The position numbers were made by a program, and so were the translations under genes. This document shows positions 15,101 to 23,060 of a stretch of 39,345 bases of DNA, piece by piece; the stretch's first letter is position 1, and each line of letters opens with the position of its first letter. The stretch lies in assembly GCA_947246015.1 (NCBI GenBank), contig CAMXQE010000033.1, positions 1 through 39,345 on the forward strand, read 5' to 3'. This DNA is from an uncultured Lachnospiraceae bacterium (GTDB taxonomy: Bacteria; Bacillota; Clostridia; Lachnospirales; Lachnospiraceae). A model generated the notes under the pieces. That model was not told where the DNA came from, did not search any database, and worked only from the letters and a program-made list of their open reading frames with translations.

Positions 15101-16081
15101 TCAGGGGAGGGGAAAATCTTCGCCTAATACTTTATCGATGGTGTAGTTTTGCGCTTCGCTGTCGGTCAGGACATGCGTAAACGGAGCGCGGTTCTTACAG
15201 GAGCCGCCATCTCCGAGACTGTTGTATTCCGCATAATATACGGTGTCATGGGCTTCAGGCTTTTTCCAGTCATGAAAGCCGGCGGGATGGATGCAGGAAT
15301 CCATAGTGCAGTTTATGAATACGGTTTTCGCATAGTTGCGCCATGGGCGTCCGAGATAAAAGCTTTCCGCCGGACAGTTGCTGCCGGTAATGCGGCAGTC
15401 TGCAAAGACATAGCCGTATGGCTGGCCTTCCGGTGTGGACGCGGCGGTGATATAACCGCAGACAGGATTGCCCTCTGTATCACTGCTGATTGCCCCGTCC
15501 CCGATGGCCTCGATATGGCAGTTACGGAAGTATGCAGTAGCGCTCCCGAAAATAAAATCTACATTTCCGCAGATATAACAGTTGTCATAGAGCTGTCTGC
15601 CGTTTATGCGGGGAGCGAATTCTTTCGGTCCGGTGAAGCCGCCCGGTTCTTTGGGAGAAGGGGGCAGAGGACCGGTGAACAGGGTATCCTGATTGCCTGT
15701 GAAACGGCAGTTTTTGAAAACCAGACGGTCGCCGTCGGCATAGAGGGCAACTGCCTGTCCGGCTTTTTTTCTCGGAGCCGCAAGATTAGCAATGGTAAGA
15801 TTTTCCATCGTTACGTCATGGGCATCCAAAAGCACGGTATAGGAACGGAAGGTGCCCCGTTTGGTGCCGTCCGGCATCAGGAATTTGGCATAATCGTCGT
15901 AAGCGATAACCGTGTCTGCGGCGGATTCTCCGATAAAATTCAGGTAAGGTCTGTCAATGACAAGTTTTTCCCGATAAGTACCGGAAGCAAGGTAGATGTT
16001 TACAGGTTCCGCCGGTTGGGACGGAAGCGTGTTCAGTACAGCTTCAATGCTGTCTTTTGGAATGATATGAATGTTCTGCAT
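15101..16081 (-). CDS. Pectin methylesterase (carbohydrate esterase family 8), apparently cytoplasmic
   Basis: It removes methyl esters from galacturonan, giving methanol and free uronate residues. The start at 16081 (MQNIHIIPKDS) has AAAGGA about 10 nt upstream. From there the protein is 326 residues and has no signal peptide. The right-handed beta-helix family's active-site motifs are complete: GQAVALYADGD (Q109), GNQDTLF (Q131, D132), GNVDFIFG (D175) and LGRPWRNY (R245, W247). The absence of an export signal, given intact catalysis, suggests action on short oligogalacturonides after uptake. It converges with the TIM-barrel gene and diverges from the hydrogenase pair, next to the hexuronate genes it would feed. 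Confidence 0.92.
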   Translation of the reverse strand: MQNIHIIPKDSIEAVLNTLPSQPAEPVNIYLASGTYREKLVIDRPYLNFIGESAADTVIAYDDYAKFLMPDGTKRGTFRSYTVLLDAHDVTMENLTIANLAAPRKKAGQAVALYADGDRLVFKNCRFTGNQDTLFTGPLPPSPKEPGGFTGPKEFAPRINGRQLYDNCYICGNVDFIFGSATAYFRNCHIEAIGDGAISSDTEGNPVCGYITAASTPEGQPYGYVFADCRITGSNCPAESFYLGRPWRNYAKTVFINCTMDSCIHPAGFHDWKKPEAHDTVYYAEYNSLGDGGSCKNRAPFTHVLTDSEAQNYTIDKVLGEDFPLP

Positions 16082-16129
16082 GTGTTTTTTTCCTTTTCCA
16101 ATAATTTTTTCGTTATGTTCTAACTGTAA

Positions 16130-16158
16130 ATTATAGCAAAAAAACAATCAGATGAAAA
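16130..16158 (-). promoter_or_regulatory. Candidate promoter for the pectin methylesterase
   Basis: On the minus strand: TTTTCA (16158-16153), 17-nt spacer, perfect TATAAT (16135-16130). The -35 lies just inside the divergent GltD-like gene's leader, a few nt from its ribosome site. The whole divergent gap is only 91 nt. I see no equally good plus-strand promoter in it. Confidence 0.45.
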
Positions 16159-16172
16159 GAGGAGGTAGATGA

Positions 16173-18023
16173 ATGAGCCGATTGAAAATCAGTACGCCGA
16201 ATGCGGCACAGTTGACGGTGGAACGTTTGTACAAGGATTTGGAACGCCATATTATTGCCAGTCCGCCGGGACTGTGTCCGGTGGATTTGCAGCTGTCTTT
16301 TTTAAAGCTGTGCCATGCGCAGACCTGCGGAAAGTGTGTGCCCTGCCGTGTGGGACTGCTTCAGCTCCAGCATTTAATGGAGGATGTGCTGGAGGGAAGG
16401 GCAACGGAAGAAACCATAGCCCTTATTGAAGAAACGGCAAACAATATTACGGATTCGGCGGACTGTGCCATCGGCTATGAGGCGGCGCATATGGTACTCG
16501 CCGGATTGGAAGGATTCAAAGAAGATTACCTGCATCATATCAAAACGGGAAAATGTTCCTATACGATTACGCAGCCGGTGCCCTGTGTGGCGCTCTGTCC
16601 TGCAGGAGTAGATATTCCGGGCTATATTGCACTGGTAGGAGAGGAGCGGTATGCGGATGCAGTGACGCTGATTCGTAAGGATAATCCGTTTCCGACTGCC
16701 TGTGCGCTCATCTGCGAACATCCCTGTGAGGCAAGATGCCGCCGGAATATGATAGACAGTTCAGTCAATATCCGGGGATTAAAGCGCATGGCGGTGGATA
16801 ACGCCCGTGCCAATACGGTTCCTGTGCCGAAGAAAGCGGCTGCCACAGGAAAGAAAGTGGCTATCGTAGGAGGCGGGCCTGGCGGTTTGTCGGCGGCTTA
16901 TTATCTGGAACTGATGGGACACCATGCGGTAGTGTTTGAAGAGAAGAGCAAACTCGGCGGAATGCTGCGTTACGGCATACCGAATTACCGTTTCCCCAGA
17001 GAACGTCTGGATGAAGATATTGAGGCGATTCTGTCCACAGGCGTGGAGGTACATACCAATGTCACAATCGGAAACGAAGAAGATGATATGTCCCTGAGCG
17101 ATTTACGGAAAGAGTATGATGCAGTATATGTTGCAATCGGCGCCCATACAGACAAGAAAATCGGCATAGAGGGAGAGGATGCAAAAGGGGTTATTTCCGC
17201 AGTGGAAATGCTGCGCAGCATCGGCGATGACAATCCGCCCGACTTTACAGGCAAGACCGTAGTGGTGGTAGGAGGCGGCAATGTTGCCATGGACTGTACC
17301 CGTTCTGCAATCCGTCTCGGAGCGGAAAAAGTAGGAATCGCATACCGGAGACGGCAGGAAGATATGACAGCGCTTCCGGAGGAAATCGAAGGAGCGATTG
17401 CAGAGGGCGCTGAATTATACAGTTTAAAGGCGCCGCATAAAATAGAAGCCGATGAAAACGGACAGGTGACGGCTATCTGGGTGGAACCGCAGATTATCGG
17501 CGCCATCGATGCATGGGGACGGGCAAGACCCGTAAGGGCGGAAGTGGAGCTTAAGAGAATTCCCTGCGATATTGTAGTGGTCGCGATTGGGCAGGGGATT
17601 GAGTCCAGACATTTTGAAGAAGCCGGAATACCAATCAAGAGAGGTGTGCTTCAGGCGATGAGCGAGAGCAGCATAGAGAATCTCCCCGGTATGTTTGCAG
17701 GCGGAGACTGTGTGACAGGACCTGCTACCGTAATACGTGCCATTGCAGCCGGTAAGGTGGCGGCGGCAAATATTGATGAGTACCTTGGTTATCACCATGT
17801 CATTCCGTGCGATGTGGAAATCCCGCAGGTGAATTATGCGGACAGACAGCCTTGCGGCAGGGTGAATATGACAGAACGGGAAGCCGGAGAACGGAAACAC
17901 GATTTCTGTGCAATTGAAGAATGTATGACAAAGCAGGAGGCGGCACAGGAAGCAGGCAGATGTCTGCGCTGTGACCATTACGGATACGGCAATCTGAAAG
18001 GAGGGCGTGCAGCGATATGGTAA
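16173..18023 (+). CDS. GltD/NfnB-like NAD(P)H flavoprotein with NuoF-type Fe-S domain, hydrogenase partner
   Basis: This is a 616-residue electron-transfer subunit. Residues about 1-120 resemble the C-terminal Fe-S domain of NuoF/HydB: C52xxC55xxC58 in TCGKCVPCRVG plus C98. Residues 138-190 match the Fer4_20 region of GltD, with CVALCPAGVDIPGY and CALICEHPCEARC. Then come an FAD Rossmann motif VGGGPGGLSAAYY (from 232) and a second nucleotide site VVVVGGGNVAMDC (from 363), followed by YRRRQEDM, basic residues typical of NADPH-preferring members. A last Cys pair, RCLRC, lies at 597-600. The start has GAGGAGG upstream. The stop overlaps the hydrogenase start by 7 nt. It probably passes electrons between NAD(P)H and HydA. 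Ferredoxin involvement, hence bifurcation, is possible but unproven. Confidence 0.88.
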   Translation: MSRLKISTPNAAQLTVERLYKDLERHIIASPPGLCPVDLQLSFLKLCHAQTCGKCVPCRVGLLQLQHLMEDVLEGRATEETIALIEETANNITDSADCAIGYEAAHMVLAGLEGFKEDYLHHIKTGKCSYTITQPVPCVALCPAGVDIPGYIALVGEERYADAVTLIRKDNPFPTACALICEHPCEARCRRNMIDSSVNIRGLKRMAVDNARANTVPVPKKAAATGKKVAIVGGGPGGLSAAYYLELMGHHAVVFEEKSKLGGMLRYGIPNYRFPRERLDEDIEAILSTGVEVHTNVTIGNEEDDMSLSDLRKEYDAVYVAIGAHTDKKIGIEGEDAKGVISAVEMLRSIGDDNPPDFTGKTVVVVGGGNVAMDCTRSAIRLGAEKVGIAYRRRQEDMTALPEEIEGAIAEGAELYSLKAPHKIEADENGQVTAIWVEPQIIGAIDAWGRARPVRAEVELKRIPCDIVVVAIGQGIESRHFEEAGIPIKRGVLQAMSESSIENLPGMFAGGDCVTGPATVIRAIAAGKVAAANIDEYLGYHHVIPCDVEIPQVNYADRQPCGRVNMTEREAGERKHDFCAIEECMTKQEAAQEAGRCLRCDHYGYGNLKGGRAAIW

Positions 18024-19720
18024 ATCTGACAATTGACGGTAAAAAGTTACGGGTACGCGAAGGCACTACCATTATGAAAGCGGCGGCAAGCGTCGGAATC
18101 CGGATACCGCATCTGTGTTATCTGGAAGGAATCAATGAAATCGGAGCCTGCAAGGTATGCGTGGTAGAGATGCAGGGCAAGACGAAACTGATTACGGCCT
18201 GCAACAATCCGGTGGAAGAGGGGATGGTGCTGTATACCAATTCACCGAAGGCCCGTTCAGTCCGCAGGACGAATGTGGAACTGATTCTGTCCCAGCATGA
18301 CTGCAGCTGCGCGACCTGCGTGAGAAGCGGCAACTGCAATCTGCAGAAATTGGCAAATGATTTGGGGATTCTGGAAGTCCCTTATGAAAAAGAAGTGCAG
18401 TATCATCCGTGGAATAAGGAGTTCCCGTTAATCCGGGATTCGGCAAAATGCATTAAGTGTATGCGCTGTGTGCAGATTTGTGACAAAGTGCAGGATTTAC
18501 ATATCTGGGATGTACAAAATACCGGTTCCAGAACAACGGTGGACGTCAGCCAGAACAGATGCATTGAAGAATCCGACTGCAGCCTGTGCGGACAGTGTAT
18601 TACCCATTGTCCGACGGGAGCGCTCAGGGAAAGGGATGACCTTCCGAAAGTGTTCCGTGCGCTGGCCGACCCTGAAACGGTAACGGTTGTGCAGGTGGCT
18701 CCGGCAGTAAGGGCGGCATGGGGGGAAGCTCTGGGACTCCCGGCATCGGCTGCCACAGAGGGCCGGATGGTTTCCGCTCTGAAACAGATTGGGTTTGACT
18801 ATGTGTTTGATACGAATTTTTCTGCCGACCTGACCATTATGGAAGAAGGAACAGAACTGATTCACAGGCTGTCCGACGGGGAAGAACACGAATATCCGAT
18901 GTTTACCTCCTGCTGTCCCGGCTGGGTCAGCTTCATGAAATCCCAGTATCCGGAAATGGCGGGGAATCTGTCCACGGCAAAATCGCCCCAGCAGATGTTC
19001 GGCGCGGTGGCAAAGACTTATTTTGCGGAAAAAGCAGGGATACCGGCGGAAAAGATTTTCAGTATTTCCATTATGCCCTGTGTTTCCAAGAAAAGAGAAG
19101 CAACGCTGCCGGATATGTACAGCAGCGGAGCAGGAGCGGATGTGGATTTGGTACTTACCACAAGGGAGTTTGGAAGGCTGGTGAGGGCAGAACATATCAC
19201 GCCGGAACTTTTGGAGGAAATGGATTTTGATTCTCCGTTGGGTGAAAGCACCGGAGCGGGTGTGATTTTCGGTGCTACCGGAGGGGTTATGGAAGCGGCG
19301 CTGCGGACGGCGGCTTATGTCCTGACCGGTGAGAATCCGGTACCTGATTTCCAAACCGTGAGGGGAATGGAAGGCAGAAAGGAAAGTACGTTCCGCATCG
19401 GAGAGAGGGAGTTGTCTACCTGTACGGTGAGCGGCTTAAAAAATGCAAGGGATTTGATGGAGGATATTAAAAAAGGAAGCGTGCATTATGATTTCGTGGA
19501 AGTCATGGCATGTCCCGGCGGCTGTGTGGGCGGCGGCGGGCAGCCCATTAAGGACGGCGAGGAATTAGCCGTGGTGCGGGCGCCCAAACTATATGAACTG
19601 GACCGGAACCGTCCAATCCGGTATTCCCATGAAAATCCGGAGATTCAGAAACTGTATAAAGAATATCTTGGCGAACCTTTGAGTGAGAGGGCGCATGAAT
19701 TGCTGCATACGAAAGGATAG
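18017..19720 (+). CDS. hydA: [FeFe] hydrogenase catalytic subunit, group A
   Basis: This catalyses reversible H2 formation in the cytoplasm. All modules are present in 567 residues: an N-terminal [2Fe-2S] domain (C34, C45, C48, C62), a His-Cys [4Fe-4S] segment (H94, C98, C101, C107), two ferredoxin-type [4Fe-4S] sites (C145/148/151/155 and C188/191/194/198), and the H-cluster domain. Its motifs are TSCCPGW (C299, C300), MPCVSKKRE (C355) and EVMACPGGCVGGGGQP (C499, C503), with the C-terminal small-subunit-like tail. By my count these residue numbers coincide with those of the C. pasteurianum enzyme CpI. Its start overlaps the GltD-like gene. Published classifications place hydrogenases paired with GltD-like proteins in group A2. 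The HydE/F/G maturases are not in the window. Confidence 0.96.
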   Translation: MVNLTIDGKKLRVREGTTIMKAAASVGIRIPHLCYLEGINEIGACKVCVVEMQGKTKLITACNNPVEEGMVLYTNSPKARSVRRTNVELILSQHDCSCATCVRSGNCNLQKLANDLGILEVPYEKEVQYHPWNKEFPLIRDSAKCIKCMRCVQICDKVQDLHIWDVQNTGSRTTVDVSQNRCIEESDCSLCGQCITHCPTGALRERDDLPKVFRALADPETVTVVQVAPAVRAAWGEALGLPASAATEGRMVSALKQIGFDYVFDTNFSADLTIMEEGTELIHRLSDGEEHEYPMFTSCCPGWVSFMKSQYPEMAGNLSTAKSPQQMFGAVAKTYFAEKAGIPAEKIFSISIMPCVSKKREATLPDMYSSGAGADVDLVLTTREFGRLVRAEHITPELLEEMDFDSPLGESTGAGVIFGATGGVMEAALRTAAYVLTGENPVPDFQTVRGMEGRKESTFRIGERELSTCTVSGLKNARDLMEDIKKGSVHYDFVEVMACPGGCVGGGGQPIKDGEELAVVRAPKLYELDRNRPIRYSHENPEIQKLYKEYLGEPLSERAHELLHTKG

Positions 19721-19733
19721 AGGAATACATCAC

Positions 19734-20342
19734 ATGATAGCTTTTTTTATTTCGGAACTGCTGAGCGCACTATTACAGGTCAGTTTATTTTCAATTATAC
19801 CCTTTTTATGGTGGCTGGTTTCTGCCCGTAAAGAGAACTTTTTTCACTGGCTGGGATTTTTAAAACCGGAAAGAAACGCTTTATTCCGTCAAACTGTAAT
19901 GCTTACTGTTTTGGCGACAGTGGCATATGGAATGCTTACCACACTTTTTATAAACAGTTTTTCAGAAGGAATCACAGAAGCGGGCAGCCAGTTTGCAGGA
20001 AAAGGCGTCAGTGCAGTTCCTGCCGTCCTGATATATGCATATATACAGACCGGATTAGCCGAAGAACTGCTGTTCAGAGGCTTCCTGCTAAAAAGAATTT
20101 CTTCAAAATTTGGATTTTATGCGGGAAACACGATACAGGCGTTGATTTTCGGTGCGGTTCATGGCATTCCGTTTGGACTCATAACGGGCAGCGTGACCGT
20201 AACCGTGATACTGACAGTCCTTCCGGGCGCATTCGGCTGGTTTGAGGGCTGGCTGAATGAAAAGCGGTTGGGCGGCTCTATCATTCCCTGTTGGTTATTA
20301 CACGGAACGGTAAATCTTATTGCTGCCTGTTTACAGTTATAA
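19734..20342 (+). CDS. CPBP (CAAX/Abi) family membrane metalloprotease
   Basis: The start is ATG 19734 (MIAFFISELL), 13 nt after the hydA stop, with AGAGGA in between. A longer frame that begins inside hydA is not supported. The 202-residue protein is strongly hydrophobic with about six membrane segments. It carries the family's active-site motifs: EELLFRGF (EExxxR), FGAVHG (FxxxH) and LLHGTVNL (HxxxN). Members process prenylated or other peptides and include bacteriocin self-immunity proteins; the role here is unknown. It may be read through from the hydrogenase operon, although no functional tie is evident. Confidence 0.85.
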   Translation: MIAFFISELLSALLQVSLFSIIPFLWWLVSARKENFFHWLGFLKPERNALFRQTVMLTVLATVAYGMLTTLFINSFSEGITEAGSQFAGKGVSAVPAVLIYAYIQTGLAEELLFRGFLLKRISSKFGFYAGNTIQALIFGAVHGIPFGLITGSVTVTVILTVLPGAFGWFEGWLNEKRLGGSIIPCWLLHGTVNLIAACLQL

Positions 20343-20377
20343 TTGCTACAGATATTTATACATATGCCCGTGTTTTG

Positions 20378-20449
20378 GAGCGTGTCCGAAAATTGCTTTT
20401 TTGCCAGATTGTGAATCACAGCTGGCAGAAAGCAATCTTCAACACGCTC
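20378..20449. repeat. Imperfect 72-nt palindrome between convergent genes
   Basis: Outer arms GAGCGTGT (20378-20385) and ACACGCTC (20442-20449) pair perfectly. Inside, TTGCTTTT pairs with AAAGCAA, GCCAG (20403-20407) with CTGGC, and TGTG with CACA around a small loop. Mismatches and bulges break the stem, but most of the element pairs. It lies between the CPBP gene and tmcAL, and its right arm reaches the tmcAL stop codon. It may be a MITE/REP-type repeat or a two-way terminator; no long T run follows either end. Confidence 0.65.
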
Positions 20450-21723
20450 TAAACAATAATGGGCTGTATGGCATATTCATGGGTAAAAGGAACGCGAAAC
20501 TTAGAGGCTGTCACGGAACGGTAGATGTGGGAAGCCCGTATATCCTGTTCCAACATGGAGTATCCTTCCGCGGTAAGCAGGCGGCGTGCGCCGGAGAGTT
20601 TGGAAATCACCGGGACAGCCGTATGCGCTTTTAGTACTTTCAGAAGCGGAGAGGCAGTTTTGCAAAATCCCAGAATCCGTGCATAGGCAATATAGTCGTT
20701 TTGGATATATTCTTCCATCTGTGCTTTCTCCATGTTCAAAAGAATGTGGAGAAGACTGCGGCTTAAACGGGCATAAGTAACATCTTTGGATTTTAATAGG
20801 CTGCAGAAAGCATCATATCCGGTAAAACCGGGAAGATTCCGGCATATTTTATCGGATAAGTCATGGGTGACATCCAGATAACGATAAAAGCCGTCGGGAG
20901 CATCCTGCAGGAGTTTATAATGAAGCAGGGTGGAAAAGTCATTGCTGCAGACAGGAAAACGGCGGTCTGAGGACTGTTCCAGCAAAGGATACACAGAAGC
21001 CGGAACATAGGGGCGGAGGGCGGAAAGCGCTCCGTTTCCTGCCATCATGCGGCGCAGGGCGGTGGCGGAACCCAATGCTTTGCCTGCTTCCGGCTGTTTT
21101 GCGGCGGGTGTCAGGACGGTGTCATGATATTGGCTGCCTGTGCGCTTTATGGTGCAGGGAACAATGGAACTGTTCCGGATAAGCAATGATTTGATATACT
21201 CCGTGCCAAGAATGTTGTTGGGTGAGGAAAAGAGGGATGGTTCAAGGAATGATTTATAAGAAAAACCGTTCAGGAATGCTTTCAGGGTGAGGCTGCGCGC
21301 TTTTGGAAAGGAATGGCCGCATTTCAGCTCTTTTTGCAAAAAAATCCGGTACTCTTCCGGCTCTTTTGCCAGAACGGAAGCAATGGCCGAAAGTTCCACG
21401 ACGCTGCCGCATTCGCTGCCGAAACAAAGTGCATTCACACAGCCCAGCTTATCCAGGAGCGTAACGGCTCCCATGGCAAAATACTCCGCGCTTCCCGCCG
21501 CATAAAAAAGCGGCAGTTCCAGCACTAAATCCACGCCGTTTTTTAATGCAGCTTCGGTGCGCAGGTATTTATCCATTATGGCAGGCGCGCCGCGCTGTAC
21601 AAAATCGCCGCTGATAACAGCAATGATATAATCGGCGCCCGTTATCCGGCGCGTTTCTTCCAAGTGATATTTGTGTCCGTTATGGAACGGATTGTATTCT
21701 GCAATAATCCCTGTAATTTTCAT
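20449..21723 (-). CDS. tmcAL: tRNA(Met) cytidine acetate ligase (YlbM family)
   Basis: TmcAL makes N4-acetylcytidine at the wobble position of elongator tRNA-Met using acetate and ATP. The start at 21723 gives 424 residues beginning MKITGIIAEYNPFHNGHKYHL, the nucleotidyltransferase HxGH motif in its usual place. VISGDFVQRGAPA, KNGVDLVLELPLFYAAGSAEYFA and ALCFGSECG follow and are family hallmarks. A longer frame upstream adds 18 residues with no support. The ribosome site is weak. It diverges from pta across a 266-nt gap. An acetate-using enzyme beside acetate metabolism genes is suggestive but may be chance. Confidence 0.92.
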   Translation of the reverse strand: MKITGIIAEYNPFHNGHKYHLEETRRITGADYIIAVISGDFVQRGAPAIMDKYLRTEAALKNGVDLVLELPLFYAAGSAEYFAMGAVTLLDKLGCVNALCFGSECGSVVELSAIASVLAKEPEEYRIFLQKELKCGHSFPKARSLTLKAFLNGFSYKSFLEPSLFSSPNNILGTEYIKSLLIRNSSIVPCTIKRTGSQYHDTVLTPAAKQPEAGKALGSATALRRMMAGNGALSALRPYVPASVYPLLEQSSDRRFPVCSNDFSTLLHYKLLQDAPDGFYRYLDVTHDLSDKICRNLPGFTGYDAFCSLLKSKDVTYARLSRSLLHILLNMEKAQMEEYIQNDYIAYARILGFCKTASPLLKVLKAHTAVPVISKLSGARRLLTAEGYSMLEQDIRASHIYRSVTASKFRVPFTHEYAIQPIIV

Positions 21724-21890
21724 ACCAAAACATAACCTGCACATTCTTCGGATTTTAATCTGTTGAAAGCGTAACATGTTTCTGTCCGTAATTCAATGCA
21801 GAATCTATTTGTTAATATTTTAACAGAATATGCTTATACTTTTGTACTGAATTAAACACAATATTTGCAAGATTTTGGATGATTTTTGGC

Positions 21891-21937
21891 TTGTATGCAG
21901 AGGACAAATCTTGTATAATTTGTGTATATAATACAAG
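21891..21937 (+). promoter_or_regulatory. pta-ackA promoter with overlapping inverted repeat
   Basis: TTGTAT (21891-21896), 17-nt spacer, TATAAT (21914-21919). An inverted repeat CTTGTAT (21910-21916) / ATACAAG (21931-21937) overlaps the -10 and the expected start site, so it may be an operator. A second TATAAT lies at 21928-21933 without a good -35. Further upstream, GTTAATATTTTAAC (21811-21824) is another short palindrome. The rest of the gap is A/T-rich with no other feature seen. Confidence 0.5.
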
Positions 21938-21989
21938 TTATGGAAAGAAAAACTTGTGAAAAATTTATATTCGGAAAGGAGACAGGGCT

Positions 21990-22991
21990 ATGTCTTATAT
22001 AGACATTATCAAAGACAAGGCGAGAAGCGACAAAAAAACTATTGTTTTGCCGGAAACTACGGATAAGAGGACATTGATTGCGGCATCCCATATTATGGCG
22101 GAGGGAATCGCGAATATTATTCTGGTAGGTAATGAAGAAAAGATTATGGACGGTGCCGGCTGGCTGGAAGTAGAACTGGAAGGAGCAACCATCATCGATC
22201 CCGAGACGACGGATAAGCTGGATGAGTATACAGAACTTTTATATGAAACGAGAAAAGCAAAAGGAATGACGCCGGAGAAGGCAAGAGAAATCTTAAAAGG
22301 CGATTATCTGACATTTGGTGTCATGATGGTAAAAGCGAATGATGCAGACGGTATGGTTGCGGGTGCGTGCCATGCAACGGCTGATACGTTAAGACCGGCG
22401 CTCCAGATATTAAAGACGGCTCCGGGTGTGAAACTGGTTTCCGGATTCTTCTTAATGGATGTACCGGATTGCGAATTCGGCGACGGCGGGACTTTCCTGT
22501 TCGCGGACTGCGGACTGAATCAGGACCCGACAGCGGAAGAACTGGCAGCTATTGCAGATTCCAGCGCAAAGAGTTTTAAGCAGCTGGTAGGTTCCAAACC
22601 GATTATTGCCATGCTGTCCCATTCTACAAAAGGAAGCGCTAAACACGCTTTGGTAGATAAAGTAGTAGAGGCTACGGCAATTGCCCGTGAAAAATATCCG
22701 CACCTTGCGCTGGACGGAGAATTACAGGCCGATGCGGCACTGGTTCCGCAGGTTGCGAAATCCAAGGCTCCTGAAAGTGAAGTGGCAGGTAAGGCAAACG
22801 TGCTTATTTTCCCCAACCTGGATTGCGGAAATATCGGCTACAAACTGGTGCAGAGACTGGCAAAGGCAGAAGCTTACGGCCCTATGCTTCAGGGAATTTC
22901 AAAGCCTGTCAACGATTTATCCCGCGGCTGTTCCTGGCAGGATATCGTAGGCGTTGTAGCTTTGACGGCAGTACAGGCACAGCTTGCGTAG
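21990..22991 (+). CDS. pta: Phosphate acetyltransferase
   Basis: Pta converts acetyl-CoA and phosphate to acetyl phosphate. The 333-residue protein is the short, catalytic-domain-only form usual in Firmicutes. It begins MSYIDIIKDKARSDKKTIVLPE and contains DADGMVAGACHATADTLRPALQ, SGFFLMDVPD, SHSTKGSAKHALVDKV, LDGELQADAALVP and ANVLIFPNLDCGNIGYKLVQR, all standard Pta segments. AAAGGAG (21975-21981) precedes the start. It forms an operon with ackA 69 nt downstream, giving the ATP-yielding acetate pathway. Confidence 0.97.
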   Translation: MSYIDIIKDKARSDKKTIVLPETTDKRTLIAASHIMAEGIANIILVGNEEKIMDGAGWLEVELEGATIIDPETTDKLDEYTELLYETRKAKGMTPEKAREILKGDYLTFGVMMVKANDADGMVAGACHATADTLRPALQILKTAPGVKLVSGFFLMDVPDCEFGDGGTFLFADCGLNQDPTAEELAAIADSSAKSFKQLVGSKPIIAMLSHSTKGSAKHALVDKVVEATAIAREKYPHLALDGELQADAALVPQVAKSKAPESEVAGKANVLIFPNLDCGNIGYKLVQRLAKAEAYGPMLQGISKPVNDLSRGCSWQDIVGVVALTAVQAQLA

Positions 22992-23060
22992 GCATGGTTG
23001 TTCAGAGAGGGCAGGTATTCCTGTCTGATATAGCACATAGGAAATTGGAGGGAAAGAGAA

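Noticed and set aside
15149..16123. Long open frame (324 codons) on the plus strand opposite the pectin methylesterase
   Set aside because: It is antisense to a gene with complete CE8 active-site motifs, shows no recognisable domain and has no ribosome site.
16985..17638. Minus-strand open frame of 217 codons opposite the GltD-like gene
   Set aside because: A Ser/Pro/Ile-rich translation with no motif; it is the reverse of the FAD/NAD(P) domain of a well-supported gene.
18497..19354. Minus-strand open frame of 285 codons inside hydA
   Set aside because: A low-complexity, Arg/His/Cys-rich product typical of a shadow frame; the opposite strand encodes all H-cluster motifs.
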